Shown in pieces: positions 7,392 through 15,998 of a DNA stretch of 64,000 nucleotides. Made by a program: the position numbers and the translations under genes. The notes under the pieces are model-generated. The model did no database searches, had not been told where the DNA came from, and was given only the letters and a program-made list of their open reading frames with translations. Each line of letters opens with the position of its first letter. Position 1 is the stretch's first letter. Source of the stretch: an uncultured Collinsella sp. (GTDB taxonomy: Bacteria; Actinomycetota; Coriobacteriia; Coriobacteriales; Coriobacteriaceae); assembly GCA_958435945.1 (NCBI GenBank), contig CAUBIC010000011.1, forward strand, positions 20,922-84,921, read 5' to 3'.

Positions 7392-7910
7392 ATGGACAAT
7401 AAACGAGTCGTGGCTGATTCTTCACGCTGCATTGGGTGCCAAACCTGTATGGCGGCGTGCATCGAAGCACACGATATTCCCGGCAACATCGCCGCACCTC
7501 GCTTGCGCGTAACGCGCACCTACGAGATTTCCGCGCCGGTGGCATGTCACCACTGCGAGGATGCCCCGTGCGCCAAGGCCTGCCCCACGGGCGCCTTGTT
7601 CTTTGATCCAAAGAACCATCGCATCGGCGTCAACGAGGACAACTGCATCGGCTGCAAGAGCTGCGTCATGGCCTGCCCCTTTGGCGCCGTGAGCGTGGCG
7701 ACCACGCAGGTCCCCGTCTTGATGGGCGACGTGCGCGTGGGTTCGCAGACTAAGAGCTTCGTGCTCAAGTGCGACCTGTGCGTGGACCGTCCCGGCGGTC
7801 CGGCGTGTGCCGAGGCTTGTCCGACCAAGGGCCTCACCCTGGTAGACGAGGAGCGTCTGGCAGAACTGACTGCCGAGCGTGCCCGCGCCACCATCGAAAA
7901 CGAGGCGTAG
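7392..7910 (+). CDS. HycB/HydN-like 4Fe-4S ferredoxin (formate dehydrogenase electron-transfer subunit)
   Basis: The 172-residue protein holds four [4Fe-4S] cysteine motifs: CIGCQTCMAAC near residue 13, CHHCEDAPCAKACP, CIGCKSCVMACP and CDLCVDRPGGPACAEACP. This is the HycB/HydN/PhsB pattern of electron-transfer subunits that carry electrons from FdhF to the hydrogenase. The ATG at 7392 follows a strong AGGAGGGA site; an in-frame upstream GTG (7284) is less likely. It is the first gene of the FHL operon, 76 bp before fdhF. A paralogue lies at 10288. Confidence 0.93.
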   Translation: MDNKRVVADSSRCIGCQTCMAACIEAHDIPGNIAAPRLRVTRTYEISAPVACHHCEDAPCAKACPTGALFFDPKNHRIGVNEDNCIGCKSCVMACPFGAVSVATTQVPVLMGDVRVGSQTKSFVLKCDLCVDRPGGPACAEACPTKGLTLVDEERLAELTAERARATIENEA

Positions 7911-7986
7911 GCGGGCGGCCATACAAGCCCAACGATTGTCAAATACGTACCGATTAATCGGTAGCAGAGAAAGGAAGGAGGGTGTC

Positions 7987-10209
7987 ATGGAGAAGCATAA
8001 AGTGATCTGCCCGTATTGCGGCGCCGGTTGCCAGTTTAACCTCTTGGTCCAAAACGGCCAGGTCGTGGGTACCGAACCGCTCAACGGCATCACCAATCAG
8101 GGCGAGCTGTGCCTTAAGGGCATGAGCGGCTACGACTTCATCAACGACACCAAGATCTTGACTCCTCGCGTACTGCACCCGATGATCCGCCGCACCAAGG
8201 GCGCGGATCTTGAGCGCGTAAGCTGGGACGAGGCACTGGATTTCACCGCATCTAAGATGCAGGCCATAATTGACGAATATGGTCCTAACGCTGTCATGAC
8301 CACCGGCTCTTCGCGAGGCGGCGGCAATGAGGCGAACTACGTCATGCAGAAGTTTACGCGTGCGTGCATCGGCACCCACAGCGTGGACAACTGCGCCCGT
8401 ACTTGACACGGCCCTACTGTCCTCGGTCTGATGGACACGGTTGGTTCAGGTTGCATGTCATGCTCCATCCCCGGTATGGAGGATGCGGGCTGCATTTTCC
8501 TCTTCGGCTATAACCCTGCCGATTCGCACCCCATCGTCGCAAGGCGTATCGTGCGAGCCAAAGAAAAGGGTTGCAAGATCATCGTCGCCGATCCGCGCCA
8601 TATCGAAACCGCGCGTATCGCCGATCTCTACCTTCCGATCAAGAACGGTTGCAACGTCGCGTTCCTCAACGCCTTTGCCAACTGCTTGGTCAACGATGGC
8701 CTCTACGACAAGGAATTCGTCGCCGAGCACACGAACGGCTTTGACGAGTGGTGGGAGACCATCAAGAACTACACTCCCGAATCCGTACAGGACATCACGG
8801 GTGTTGAGCCCGCGTTGATCCACCAAGCTGCGGAGATGTACGCCACGGCGAAGCCCTCTGCCATCATTGGCTGGGGCATGGGCGTATGCCAGCAGAAGCA
8901 GAACCTGAAGACGGTGCACACCATCGCCTCCATCGCCTGCGTTGCCGGCCAAATCGGCAAACCCAATTCCGGCCTCGCGCCCGTGCGTGGCCAGAATAAC
9001 GTCCAGGGCTCCTGCGATATGGGCATGCTGCCCAACCTGTACCCTGGCTACCAGAAGGTCACCGACCCGGCAGTGCGTGCCAAGTTTGCCAAGGCTTGGG
9101 GCGTGCCCGAGGAAAAGCTCCCGCTCGAGGAGGGCTACAAGCTCACCGACCTGGGCCACCTGGTCGACGAGGGCAAGGTGCACTGCTTCTACAACTACGG
9201 CGAGGACCCGGTGCAGACTGAGCCCGATTCGGCCGGTATGCGCAAGACGCTCTCCGAGCTGGATCTGTTCATTTGCCAGGACATCTTTATGACGCAGACG
9301 ACCATGCTCGCCGACGTCATTCTGCCCGCCACCTCTTGGGGCGAGCACGAGGGTGTCTTTACCGCATCCGACCGTAGCTTCCAGCACTTTGACGCGGCTG
9401 TTCCGCCCAAGGGCGAGTGCCGTCACGACTGGGAGATCTTCGCGGACCTGTCTACGCGTATGGGTTACCCCATGCACTACGACAACACCGAGCAGATCTG
9501 GAACGAGTGCATTAGTCTGTGCCCCAACTTTGTGGGCGCGACCTACGAGAAGATGGCCCCCGAGGGCGGCTACGCCCAGTGGCCCGTCAAGAGCACCGAT
9601 GTGAACGACCACGGTACGCCCGACATGTTCGCTGGTGGCAAGTTCACCACCAAGGACGGCCGCGCCAACCTGATGGCGCACGACTGGGAGGCGCCCTCCG
9701 AGCTTCCCGATGATGAGTACCCGCTCATCCTGTGCACCGTCCGCGAGGTTGGCCACTACAGCTGCCGCTCGATGACCGGCAACTGCAAGACGCTGGCACT
9801 GCTTGCCGACGAGCCCGGTTTTGTCCGCATGAATCCCGCGGACGCCGAGGCACGCGGCATCAAGAATGGCGACATCGTCTCGATTCACAGCCGCCGCGGC
9901 CAGGTATACAGCCGCGCCGACGTGAGCGATCGCATCAACAAGGGCACGGTCTACATGACCTACCAGTGGTGGATCGGCAAGTGCAACGAGCTGACCATTC
10001 ACAAGGTCGACCCGGTCTCGCACACGCCCGAGGACAAGTTCTCTGCCTGCCAGGTCGACGCTATCGCCGACCAGGTCTGGGCTGAGGGCGAGGTCGAGCG
10101 TCAGTACACCGAGCTCAAGCAGGCTCTGGTGGACGCCGCCGCTCCCCAGGACGTTGAGCCCGGCGCCGCCAAGTTCGACGACGAGACGCACGTGAATCAA
10201 ATCGTGTAG
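7987..10209 (+). CDS. fdhF: Formate dehydrogenase H, selenocysteine-containing (UGA read as Sec at codon 140)
   Basis: The 740-residue bis-MGD enzyme oxidises formate to CO2 in the cytoplasmic arm of formate hydrogenlyase. The N-terminal [4Fe-4S] ligands C8, C11, C15 and C42 and K44 are at the same numbers as in E. coli FdhF. The codon at 8404-8406 is TGA, in the context CART-U-HGPTVLGL, matching U140-H141 of E. coli; the frame continues without another stop to 10209. A SECIS hairpin follows. ORF finders split it into 7987-8406 and 8431-10209. A strong GAAAGGAAGGA site precedes ATG 7987. A GC-rich hairpin follows the stop. Confidence 0.97.
8404..8440 (+). promoter_or_regulatory. SECIS element and Sec UGA codon in fdhF
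   Basis: Starting with the UGA at 8404-8406, the mRNA can form a hairpin with TGTCC (8418-8422) paired to GGACA (8433-8437). A C-G pair (8424/8430) closes the apical loop GGTCT (8425-8429). The GGUCU loop sequence and its distance from UGA match the E. coli fdhF SECIS bound by SelB. Confidence 0.92.
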
Positions 10210-10230
10210 TCCCGTTCTCGTTGGCTTTTT

Positions 10231-10275
10231 GGGCCGGGCGTCCCGTACGTTCGGGAGCCCGGCCCGTTATTTTGA
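10231..10275 (+). terminator. Strong hairpin between fdhF and the second ferredoxin
   Basis: GGGCCGGGC pairs with GCCCGGCCC, with an inner TCCCG/CGGGA stem, then GTTATTTTG. Downstream genes belong to the same system, so it may be a partial terminator or mRNA-stabilising stem that sets the ratio of fdhF to hyf transcripts. Confidence 0.6.
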
Positions 10276-10287
10276 AAGGAAGTGGGG

Positions 10288-10905
10288 ATGAACCGCTTCA
10301 TCGACATCAACCCGGAGAGGTGCATCGGCTGCGGAACATGCCAGTCCGCCTGTGCCGACGCCCACCGGATGCAGGGCCTTCAGGATACGCCGCGCCTGGC
10401 GCTCGTGAAGACCGGCGGTATTTCGGCCGCCCTTGCCTGTCACCATTGCGAGGGTGCCCCCTGCGCCGAGGTCTGCCCGGTGAATGCCATCGAGCACGAT
10501 GGCGACCGCATCCACGTCAAGGAGCAGGAGTGCATCGGGTGCAGACTGTGCGCCATCGCGTGCCCCTTCGGAGCCATCCATCCCGATGGCACGTCTATCG
10601 CCGGCGTCGCAGGCATGTGCGACCCGACGCCTTCGTATCCTAAGTCCCTGAGCAGCCTGCTTACGTGGGCTCCTGGTCAGTACACCTGCGCCGTTAAGTG
10701 CGACCTGTGCGCCTTTGACCCGGACGGCCCGCATTGCGTGGCGGCCTGTCCCACTAAGGCACTGACCGTCATGGGCGGCGCGGCCGATCGCGAGCTCGAC
10801 GAGGCCAAGCGCCTGCGCTCGATCGAAAACGGTCCCGTCGTCGACGTTACCGCTGTGGCCCAGGGTCTGTCCGAGAAAGCAGGAGGGAGCGTAAACAATG
10901 GATAG
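10288..10905 (+). CDS. HycB/HyfA-like 4Fe-4S ferredoxin
   Basis: This 205-residue paralogue of the 7392 product starts MNRFIDINPERCIGCGTCQS. It has four Cys clusters: CIGCGTCQSAC, CHHCEGAPCAEVCP, CIGCRLCAIACP and CDLCAFDPDGPHCVAACP, with an insertion between the third and fourth. It probably links formate dehydrogenase to the Hyf/Hyc catalytic subunits. ATG 10288 is preceded by AAAGGA; a GTG two codons upstream is possible. Its end overlaps the hyfB start by 8 bp (ATGGATAG), which argues for cotranslation with hyfB. Confidence 0.92.
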   Translation: MNRFIDINPERCIGCGTCQSACADAHRMQGLQDTPRLALVKTGGISAALACHHCEGAPCAEVCPVNAIEHDGDRIHVKEQECIGCRLCAIACPFGAIHPDGTSIAGVAGMCDPTPSYPKSLSSLLTWAPGQYTCAVKCDLCAFDPDGPHCVAACPTKALTVMGGAADRELDEAKRLRSIENGPVVDVTAVAQGLSEKAGGSVNNG

Positions 10906-12916
10906 CATGACGCTGTTTATCGCATCGCTTGCCGTCTCGTGCATCGGTGCGCTCGCCTCGGTTCTGCTGATCAAGGCCGATAACGCCGCCAAGACCGCCG
11001 GCTGCCTTATCGGCGCCGTCGCCGCGGTGCTTTCGTTTGTGGCCGGTATCCAGGCCGTGCTGGGCGATGTCACGTCGGTCGACACCATCGTGTTCTTCCC
11101 GTTTGCCCATTTCCAGCTGCTGCTCAATCAGCTGTCCGGCCTGTTCGTGGCGCTCATCTCGGTGCTCGCGTTTGCCGGTTCGATCTACGGTCTCAACTAC
11201 TTTGATGAGTACCCGGGCAAAAAGGGCCGCGCCGGTTTCTTCTTTAACACCTTCGTGGCGTCCATGATGCTCGTCATCACCGCCGACAACGTTTTTTGGT
11301 TCCTGGTCGCCTTTGAGCTCATGTCGCTGACCTCGTACTTCCTGGTCGTGATCGAGGAGAACGAGAACTCCATCCATGGCGGTTGGCTCTACTTTGTGAT
11401 CGCGCACGTGGGCTTTGTGCTCATCATGGCGAGCTTCCTCACCATGACCAACTTCGCCGGTGGCTCGTTTGCCTTTGCGGATTTCCGCGCTACGCAGTTT
11501 AGCCCCGCGGTCGCATCCGTGTGCTTCGTGCTCGCCTTCTTTGGCTTTGGCGCCAAGGCCGGTATCATTCCGCTGCACGGCTGGCTGCCCAAGGCACATC
11601 CCGAGGCGCCGTCCAACGTGTCGGCCCTCATGTCCGGCGGCATGATCAAGATCGGTATCTTCGGTATTCTCAAGGTGGGTCTCGACCTGCTCTCCGCCTC
11701 GGGCGTTCAGGTCTGGTGGGGCCTTATGGTCATGGTCTTCGGTGCGATCTCGTCGGTTCTCGGCGTGGCCTTCGCCCTGCAGGAGCATGACATCAAGCGC
11801 CTGCTGGCCTATCACTCCGTCGAGAACATCGGCATCATTCTGCTCGGCGTCGGCGCCTCCATGGCCGCTATGGCGCTCAACTCGGTCGGCATCGCCGTCC
11901 TGGCTCTGATGGCCGCCCTCTACCACACGTTTAACCACGCGATGTTTAAGGGCGAGCTGTTCTTGGGCGCCGGTGCACTGCTGTACTCCACGGGTACGCG
12001 CAATATGGAGAAGATGGGCGGCCTGTTCCGTCGTATGCCGGCAACGGCCATCTGCTTCCTCATTGGTGCGCTGGCCATCTCGGCCATCCCGCCCTTCAAC
12101 GGCTTTGTGTCCGAGTGGTTTACCTACCAGTCGCTGTTCAACGCCGCCATGCAGGGCGACAAGGCCGTTATGATCGTGGCCGTGTTCGCTGCCGTCGCGC
12201 TTGCCATTACCGGCGCGCTGGCTGTCACGTGCTTCGTCAAGGCCTATGGCGTCTCCTTTGCCTCCGCGCCCCGCTCCGAGGCCGCGGCCAATGCCAAGGA
12301 GGTTCCCGCCCCCATGGTGTTTGCGCAGGGCCTGCTCGCGGCCATCTGCGTCGTGCTGGGCATTGGCGCTCCCGTGATCGCGCCCGTGCTGGTCGATGTC
12401 GCCGCGTCCGTGCTGCATCCTTCCGGTGGCGTGTTTGCCGCCGAGGGCATGGAGCTCATGAACCAGTACTCCGGCGCTGCCACCTCCACGCCCGCGATCG
12501 CCATTGCGCTCGTGGTGCTCGTCGGCCTTGCCTGCGGTTATCGCAAGCTCAAGACCGTCGGCAAGGTGCAGAAGTCCCAGCCGTGGGCGTGCGGCTATGC
12601 TCCCAACGAGCATATGCCCGTCGTGGCCACGACCTTTGCTTCCGAGGTGTCCTGGTTTATGCAGCCGCTCTACACGCTGCGCGACCGCTGCACGGCCGTC
12701 TGCTGGTCCATCGCGCACTTCTTCCAGAAGCTCACCGGTGTGGCCGAGGCTGTGGAGCCCGTGCCCGACAAGGTTCTCGTCGATGCCCCGCATAAGGGTG
12801 TCGAGAAGCTCGCCGGCCTCGCGACTAAGCTCGAGGGCGGCAACTACAGCATCTATATCTGCTACATCGTCGCGGCACTCGTGGTGTTCCTCGTGCTCGC
12901 CGTGCAAATGGGTTAA
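10898..12916 (+). CDS. hyfB: Hydrogenase-4/FHL membrane subunit B (NuoL/M-like antiporter-type)
   Basis: The 672-residue, multi-spanning protein belongs to the proton-translocating antiporter-like family of complex I. Seen features are FWFLVAFELMSLTSYFL, FGFGAKAGIIPLHGWLPKAHPEAPSNVSALMSGGMIK (conserved Lys and HGWLPKAHPEAPS-type loop) and LAYHSVENIGIILLG. It corresponds to HyfB/HycC, the membrane arm to which the FHL catalytic domain is attached. It overlaps the upstream ferredoxin by 8 bp, and hyfC follows after 12 bp. Confidence 0.95.
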   Translation: MDSMTLFIASLAVSCIGALASVLLIKADNAAKTAGCLIGAVAAVLSFVAGIQAVLGDVTSVDTIVFFPFAHFQLLLNQLSGLFVALISVLAFAGSIYGLNYFDEYPGKKGRAGFFFNTFVASMMLVITADNVFWFLVAFELMSLTSYFLVVIEENENSIHGGWLYFVIAHVGFVLIMASFLTMTNFAGGSFAFADFRATQFSPAVASVCFVLAFFGFGAKAGIIPLHGWLPKAHPEAPSNVSALMSGGMIKIGIFGILKVGLDLLSASGVQVWWGLMVMVFGAISSVLGVAFALQEHDIKRLLAYHSVENIGIILLGVGASMAAMALNSVGIAVLALMAALYHTFNHAMFKGELFLGAGALLYSTGTRNMEKMGGLFRRMPATAICFLIGALAISAIPPFNGFVSEWFTYQSLFNAAMQGDKAVMIVAVFAAVALAITGALAVTCFVKAYGVSFASAPRSEAAANAKEVPAPMVFAQGLLAAICVVLGIGAPVIAPVLVDVAASVLHPSGGVFAAEGMELMNQYSGAATSTPAIAIALVVLVGLACGYRKLKTVGKVQKSQPWACGYAPNEHMPVVATTFASEVSWFMQPLYTLRDRCTAVCWSIAHFFQKLTGVAEAVEPVPDKVLVDAPHKGVEKLAGLATKLEGGNYSIYICYIVAALVVFLVLAVQMG

Positions 12917-12928
12917 GGAGGGGAGAGC

Positions 12929-13855
12929 ATGAACAACATCGTACTTGCCGTTCTGCAGGGCGTGGTCGTCATGGCCGTCGCGCCGTTCTTCTCCGGTCTC
13001 GGTCGCGTTATCCGCGCCAAGATGCACAACCGTCGCGGCCCCAGCATCATGCAGGACTACCGCGACCTGGCCAAGCTCTTTGCGCGCCCCGAGTCCCAGA
13101 GCGAGGACGCGAGCTTTGCGCTGCGCATTATGCCGCCGCTGTTCTTCGCCGTCGCCTTTATGCTCGCGATGGGCCTGCCGCTCTTTACGGCACAAAGCCC
13201 CATCCCGGTCTTTGGTGACGCCATCACCATCATGTACAGCCTGGCGCTCGCCCGCTTCTTCTTCGCCCTCTGCGGTGTGGATTCGTCCAACGCCTACGCC
13301 GGTATCGGCGGCGTCCGCGAGCTGCTCATGAGCGTGCTCATCGAGCCGTCCATGCTGCTGGCGCTGTTTGCCGCCGCCCTGGTGTGCGGCTCCACCGACA
13401 TCGCCACCATGGGTCAGCACATCATGACGGGTGCCATCGACGCGCCGGTCGCCGTGATCCTCGCCGGCATCGCCTTTGCGATCGCCTGCTACATGGAGCT
13501 CGGCAAGCTGCCGTTTGATCAGGCCGAGGCCGAGCAGGAGCTCCAGGAAGGTCCGCTCGCCGAGCTTTCCGGCCCGTCGCTTGCGATGGCCAAGCTCGCC
13601 ATGTCCATGAAGCAGGTCCTGGTCGTCGCCTGGTTCTGCGCGATCTTCGTCCCCTGGGGCGAGCCCGCGGCCGTGGGTATCGCGGCCGTTCTGGGCGCGG
13701 TCATCTTCCTTGTTAAGTGCCTGATCGACTTTGTCATATGCGGCGTGATCGAGAACTCCTGCTCGCGCTCGCGTTTTAAGGTGCTTGGCAATCAGACCTG
13801 GGCCGTCGTGGGCATCGCCGTTCTGGCGTTTGTCTTCGTGGTCGTCGGCGTGTAG
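12929..13855 (+). CDS. hyfC: Hydrogenase-4/FHL membrane subunit C (NuoH-like)
   Basis: The 308-residue membrane protein has the NuoH/HycD signature: RRGPSIMQDYRDLAKLF near residue 35 and an acidic LPFDQAEAEQELQEG loop near residue 195. NuoH-type subunits anchor the soluble hydrogenase module to the membrane and contact the small subunit. The start follows AAGGAGGGGAG. It lies in the operon between hyfB and hyfD, with 15 bp to the next start. Confidence 0.95.
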   Translation: MNNIVLAVLQGVVVMAVAPFFSGLGRVIRAKMHNRRGPSIMQDYRDLAKLFARPESQSEDASFALRIMPPLFFAVAFMLAMGLPLFTAQSPIPVFGDAITIMYSLALARFFFALCGVDSSNAYAGIGGVRELLMSVLIEPSMLLALFAAALVCGSTDIATMGQHIMTGAIDAPVAVILAGIAFAIACYMELGKLPFDQAEAEQELQEGPLAELSGPSLAMAKLAMSMKQVLVVAWFCAIFVPWGEPAAVGIAAVLGAVIFLVKCLIDFVICGVIENSCSRSRFKVLGNQTWAVVGIAVLAFVFVVVGV

Positions 13856-13870
13856 GAGAAGGGAGAAACA

Positions 13871-15328
13871 ATGTCATTTGCAGTCAGTCTGTCCCTTCTC
13901 GGCTTGGTCGCTATCGCGGCCCCGATGGTGGCCTCGGTGCTCGTCGCCCTGTTCCCCCGTCCGTACGCCAAGTGGTTCAGCGTTTTGGGTGCCGCCGTCT
14001 CGACGGTCTGCACCATCGCCCTCGCCGCGAATTTCGCTGGCGCCGGCATGCCCGACACGCAGGTCCCCCTGATCTCGTTTGGGCAGACCCTCGTCATGGG
14101 ATTTACCTTCGATCGCATGAGCACGCTGCTCGCGCCCGCCTTTGTGGGTATCGGCCTGCTTGTCGTGATCTATTCGATTCCCTATATGAGCGAGAATAAC
14201 CGTGAGCATCCCGACGCACCGCGTCGTCGCTTCTACGCGTACCTCGCGACCTTCATCGGCGCCATGGCCGGCCTTGTGTACAGCTCGACCCTTTTGGGCC
14301 AGCTCGTGTTCTTTGAGATCACGGGTGCGTGCTCTTGGGGCCTCATTAGCTACTACATGTCGCCTACGGCCAAGAAGGCCGGCATGAAGGCCCTGATCAT
14401 CACGCATATCGGTGCGCTCGGCCTGTATCTGGGCGCCGCCATCGTGTTTGCCCACACCGGCACCTTCGCCATCACCGCGATTGCCGGCCTCGACGCCAAG
14501 CTCAAGGCTATCGTCCTCTTGCTCGTGCTGTTTGCGGCCTGGGCCAAGTCCGCACAGGTTCCCATGTACATGTGGCTGCCTTCGGCCATGGAGGCGCCGA
14601 CGCCTGTTTCGGCTTACCTGCATGGCGCCTCGATGGTTAAGGTCGGCGTGTGCGTGTTCGCGCGTGCACTCGTCTCTGCCGGCGAGATTCCCGAGATCGT
14701 TGGCTGGGTTGCCATTATCGACGCCATGGTCACCATGCTCTTTGGTTTCCTTATGTACCTGCCGCAAAAGGACATGAAGCGCCTGCTGGCCTTCTCCACG
14801 ATCGCCCAGCTCTCCTATGTGTTCTTTGGTCTGGGCCTTTCGGTCTTTGGCAGCCAGCTGGCCTTTGATGGCGCCGTGTGCCACATCTTTAACCACGCCT
14901 TCGCCAAGACCCTGTTCTTCCTGATCGCCGGTTCGTTCTCCTTTACGCTCGGCACGCGTATGCTGCCCAAGCTTCGCGGCATCGTAAAGAAGTACCCGAT
15001 CTCGGGCGTGGGCTTTGGTGTCGCGGCGCTCGCCATTGCCGGCGTGCCGCCCATGAACACGTTCTTCTCGAAGTTCCAGATCATCGCCGGCGGCTTCTCT
15101 GTGGGTGCCGGCAACGTCGCGATCCTGGTGCTCGTGTGCATCATGGTCGCCGAGACCGTCGCCACCTTCGCCTGGTTCCTCAAGTGGATGGGCTATTGCC
15201 TGCCCGGCGAGCCGAGCGAAGAGGTCGCTGCGGGAGCCCCGCTTCCCCACGCGATGGCGTTTGTGTTTATCGTGCTCATCATCATGGTCATCGTCAGCGG
15301 CCCGCTTTCGGCCAGCTGGATCGGTTAG
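13871..15328 (+). CDS. hyfD: Hydrogenase-4 membrane subunit D (NuoL/M/N-like)
   Basis: The 485-residue multi-spanning protein has the proton-pumping antiporter core: SAQVPMYMWLPSAMEAPTP, SAYLHGASMVKVGV and KDMKRLLAFSTIAQLSY. Its presence, with hyfE and hyfF, makes this an FHL-2/hydrogenase-4-type complex with three antiporter-like subunits rather than the smaller Hyc (FHL-1) complex, so more ion pumping per H2 is plausible (inference). An AGGAGAAGGGAG site precedes the start. Confidence 0.93.
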   Translation: MSFAVSLSLLGLVAIAAPMVASVLVALFPRPYAKWFSVLGAAVSTVCTIALAANFAGAGMPDTQVPLISFGQTLVMGFTFDRMSTLLAPAFVGIGLLVVIYSIPYMSENNREHPDAPRRRFYAYLATFIGAMAGLVYSSTLLGQLVFFEITGACSWGLISYYMSPTAKKAGMKALIITHIGALGLYLGAAIVFAHTGTFAITAIAGLDAKLKAIVLLLVLFAAWAKSAQVPMYMWLPSAMEAPTPVSAYLHGASMVKVGVCVFARALVSAGEIPEIVGWVAIIDAMVTMLFGFLMYLPQKDMKRLLAFSTIAQLSYVFFGLGLSVFGSQLAFDGAVCHIFNHAFAKTLFFLIAGSFSFTLGTRMLPKLRGIVKKYPISGVGFGVAALAIAGVPPMNTFFSKFQIIAGGFSVGAGNVAILVLVCIMVAETVATFAWFLKWMGYCLPGEPSEEVAAGAPLPHAMAFVFIVLIIMVIVSGPLSASWIG

Positions 15329-15341
15329 GAGGTAGAACGAC

Positions 15342-15995
15342 ATGGGTTATTCGATCGTCAACATCCTTGGCGGCCTTCTGATCGTCACGTCCACCATGGT
15401 GGTTGTCTCCAAGAACATCAAACATTCCATCCACTGGTATGCGGTGCAGTCGCTGGTGCTCGTGGGGCTTCTCGCCACGCTCGGTGTCACCACTGGTGCG
15501 CAGGAGCTGCTTATGTGGGCTGGATCTGCCTTTATCACCAAGGTCGTCCTGGTCCCTTATATCCTCAACCGCGCATACAAGAAGATGGGTGAGCCGAGCG
15601 ACGCATCGCTCAAGGCCGGCCTTAAGCCCGCGTGGGCCATTTGCATCATCGCCGTCGAGGTCGCGATTTGCTTTGCCGTCGTGACGCAGATCAGCTTGCC
15701 CACGGCCGAGGTCGCAACGCCTGCGCTCGCTATTAGCTTCGCTCACTTCTTTGTGGGCCTCACCTGCATCATTTCGCAGCGCAACATCATGAAGCAGATC
15801 TTTGGATACTGCCTTATGGAAAACGGCAGCCATGTGACGCTCGCGCTTTTGGCCCCCACCGCTCCCGAGATCATCGAGATCGGTATCGCCACCGACGCCA
15901 TCTTTGCCGTCATCATCATGTCCATCGTCGTGCGTCGCATTTGGGACGACTCCCACTCGCTCGATGCGCGCGACCTGTCCGAGCTGAGGGGGTAG
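15342..15995 (+). CDS. hyfE: Hydrogenase-4 membrane subunit E
   Basis: The 217-residue protein has about six hydrophobic segments and begins MGYSIVNILGGLLIVTSTMVV. Length and position (between HyfD- and HyfF-type genes) fit HyfE, which combines a NuoK-like core with flanking helices. The AGGAGG ribosome-binding site overlaps the end of hyfD, and hyfF starts 3 bp after its stop. Confidence 0.88.
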   Translation: MGYSIVNILGGLLIVTSTMVVVSKNIKHSIHWYAVQSLVLVGLLATLGVTTGAQELLMWAGSAFITKVVLVPYILNRAYKKMGEPSDASLKAGLKPAWAICIIAVEVAICFAVVTQISLPTAEVATPALAISFAHFFVGLTCIISQRNIMKQIFGYCLMENGSHVTLALLAPTAPEIIEIGIATDAIFAVIIMSIVVRRIWDDSHSLDARDLSELRG

Positions 15996-15998
15996 TCC

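Noticed and set aside
10847..13420. 857-residue minus-strand ORF antisense to hyfB/hyfC
   Set aside because: Opposite strong, family-matching genes and of strongly biased composition.
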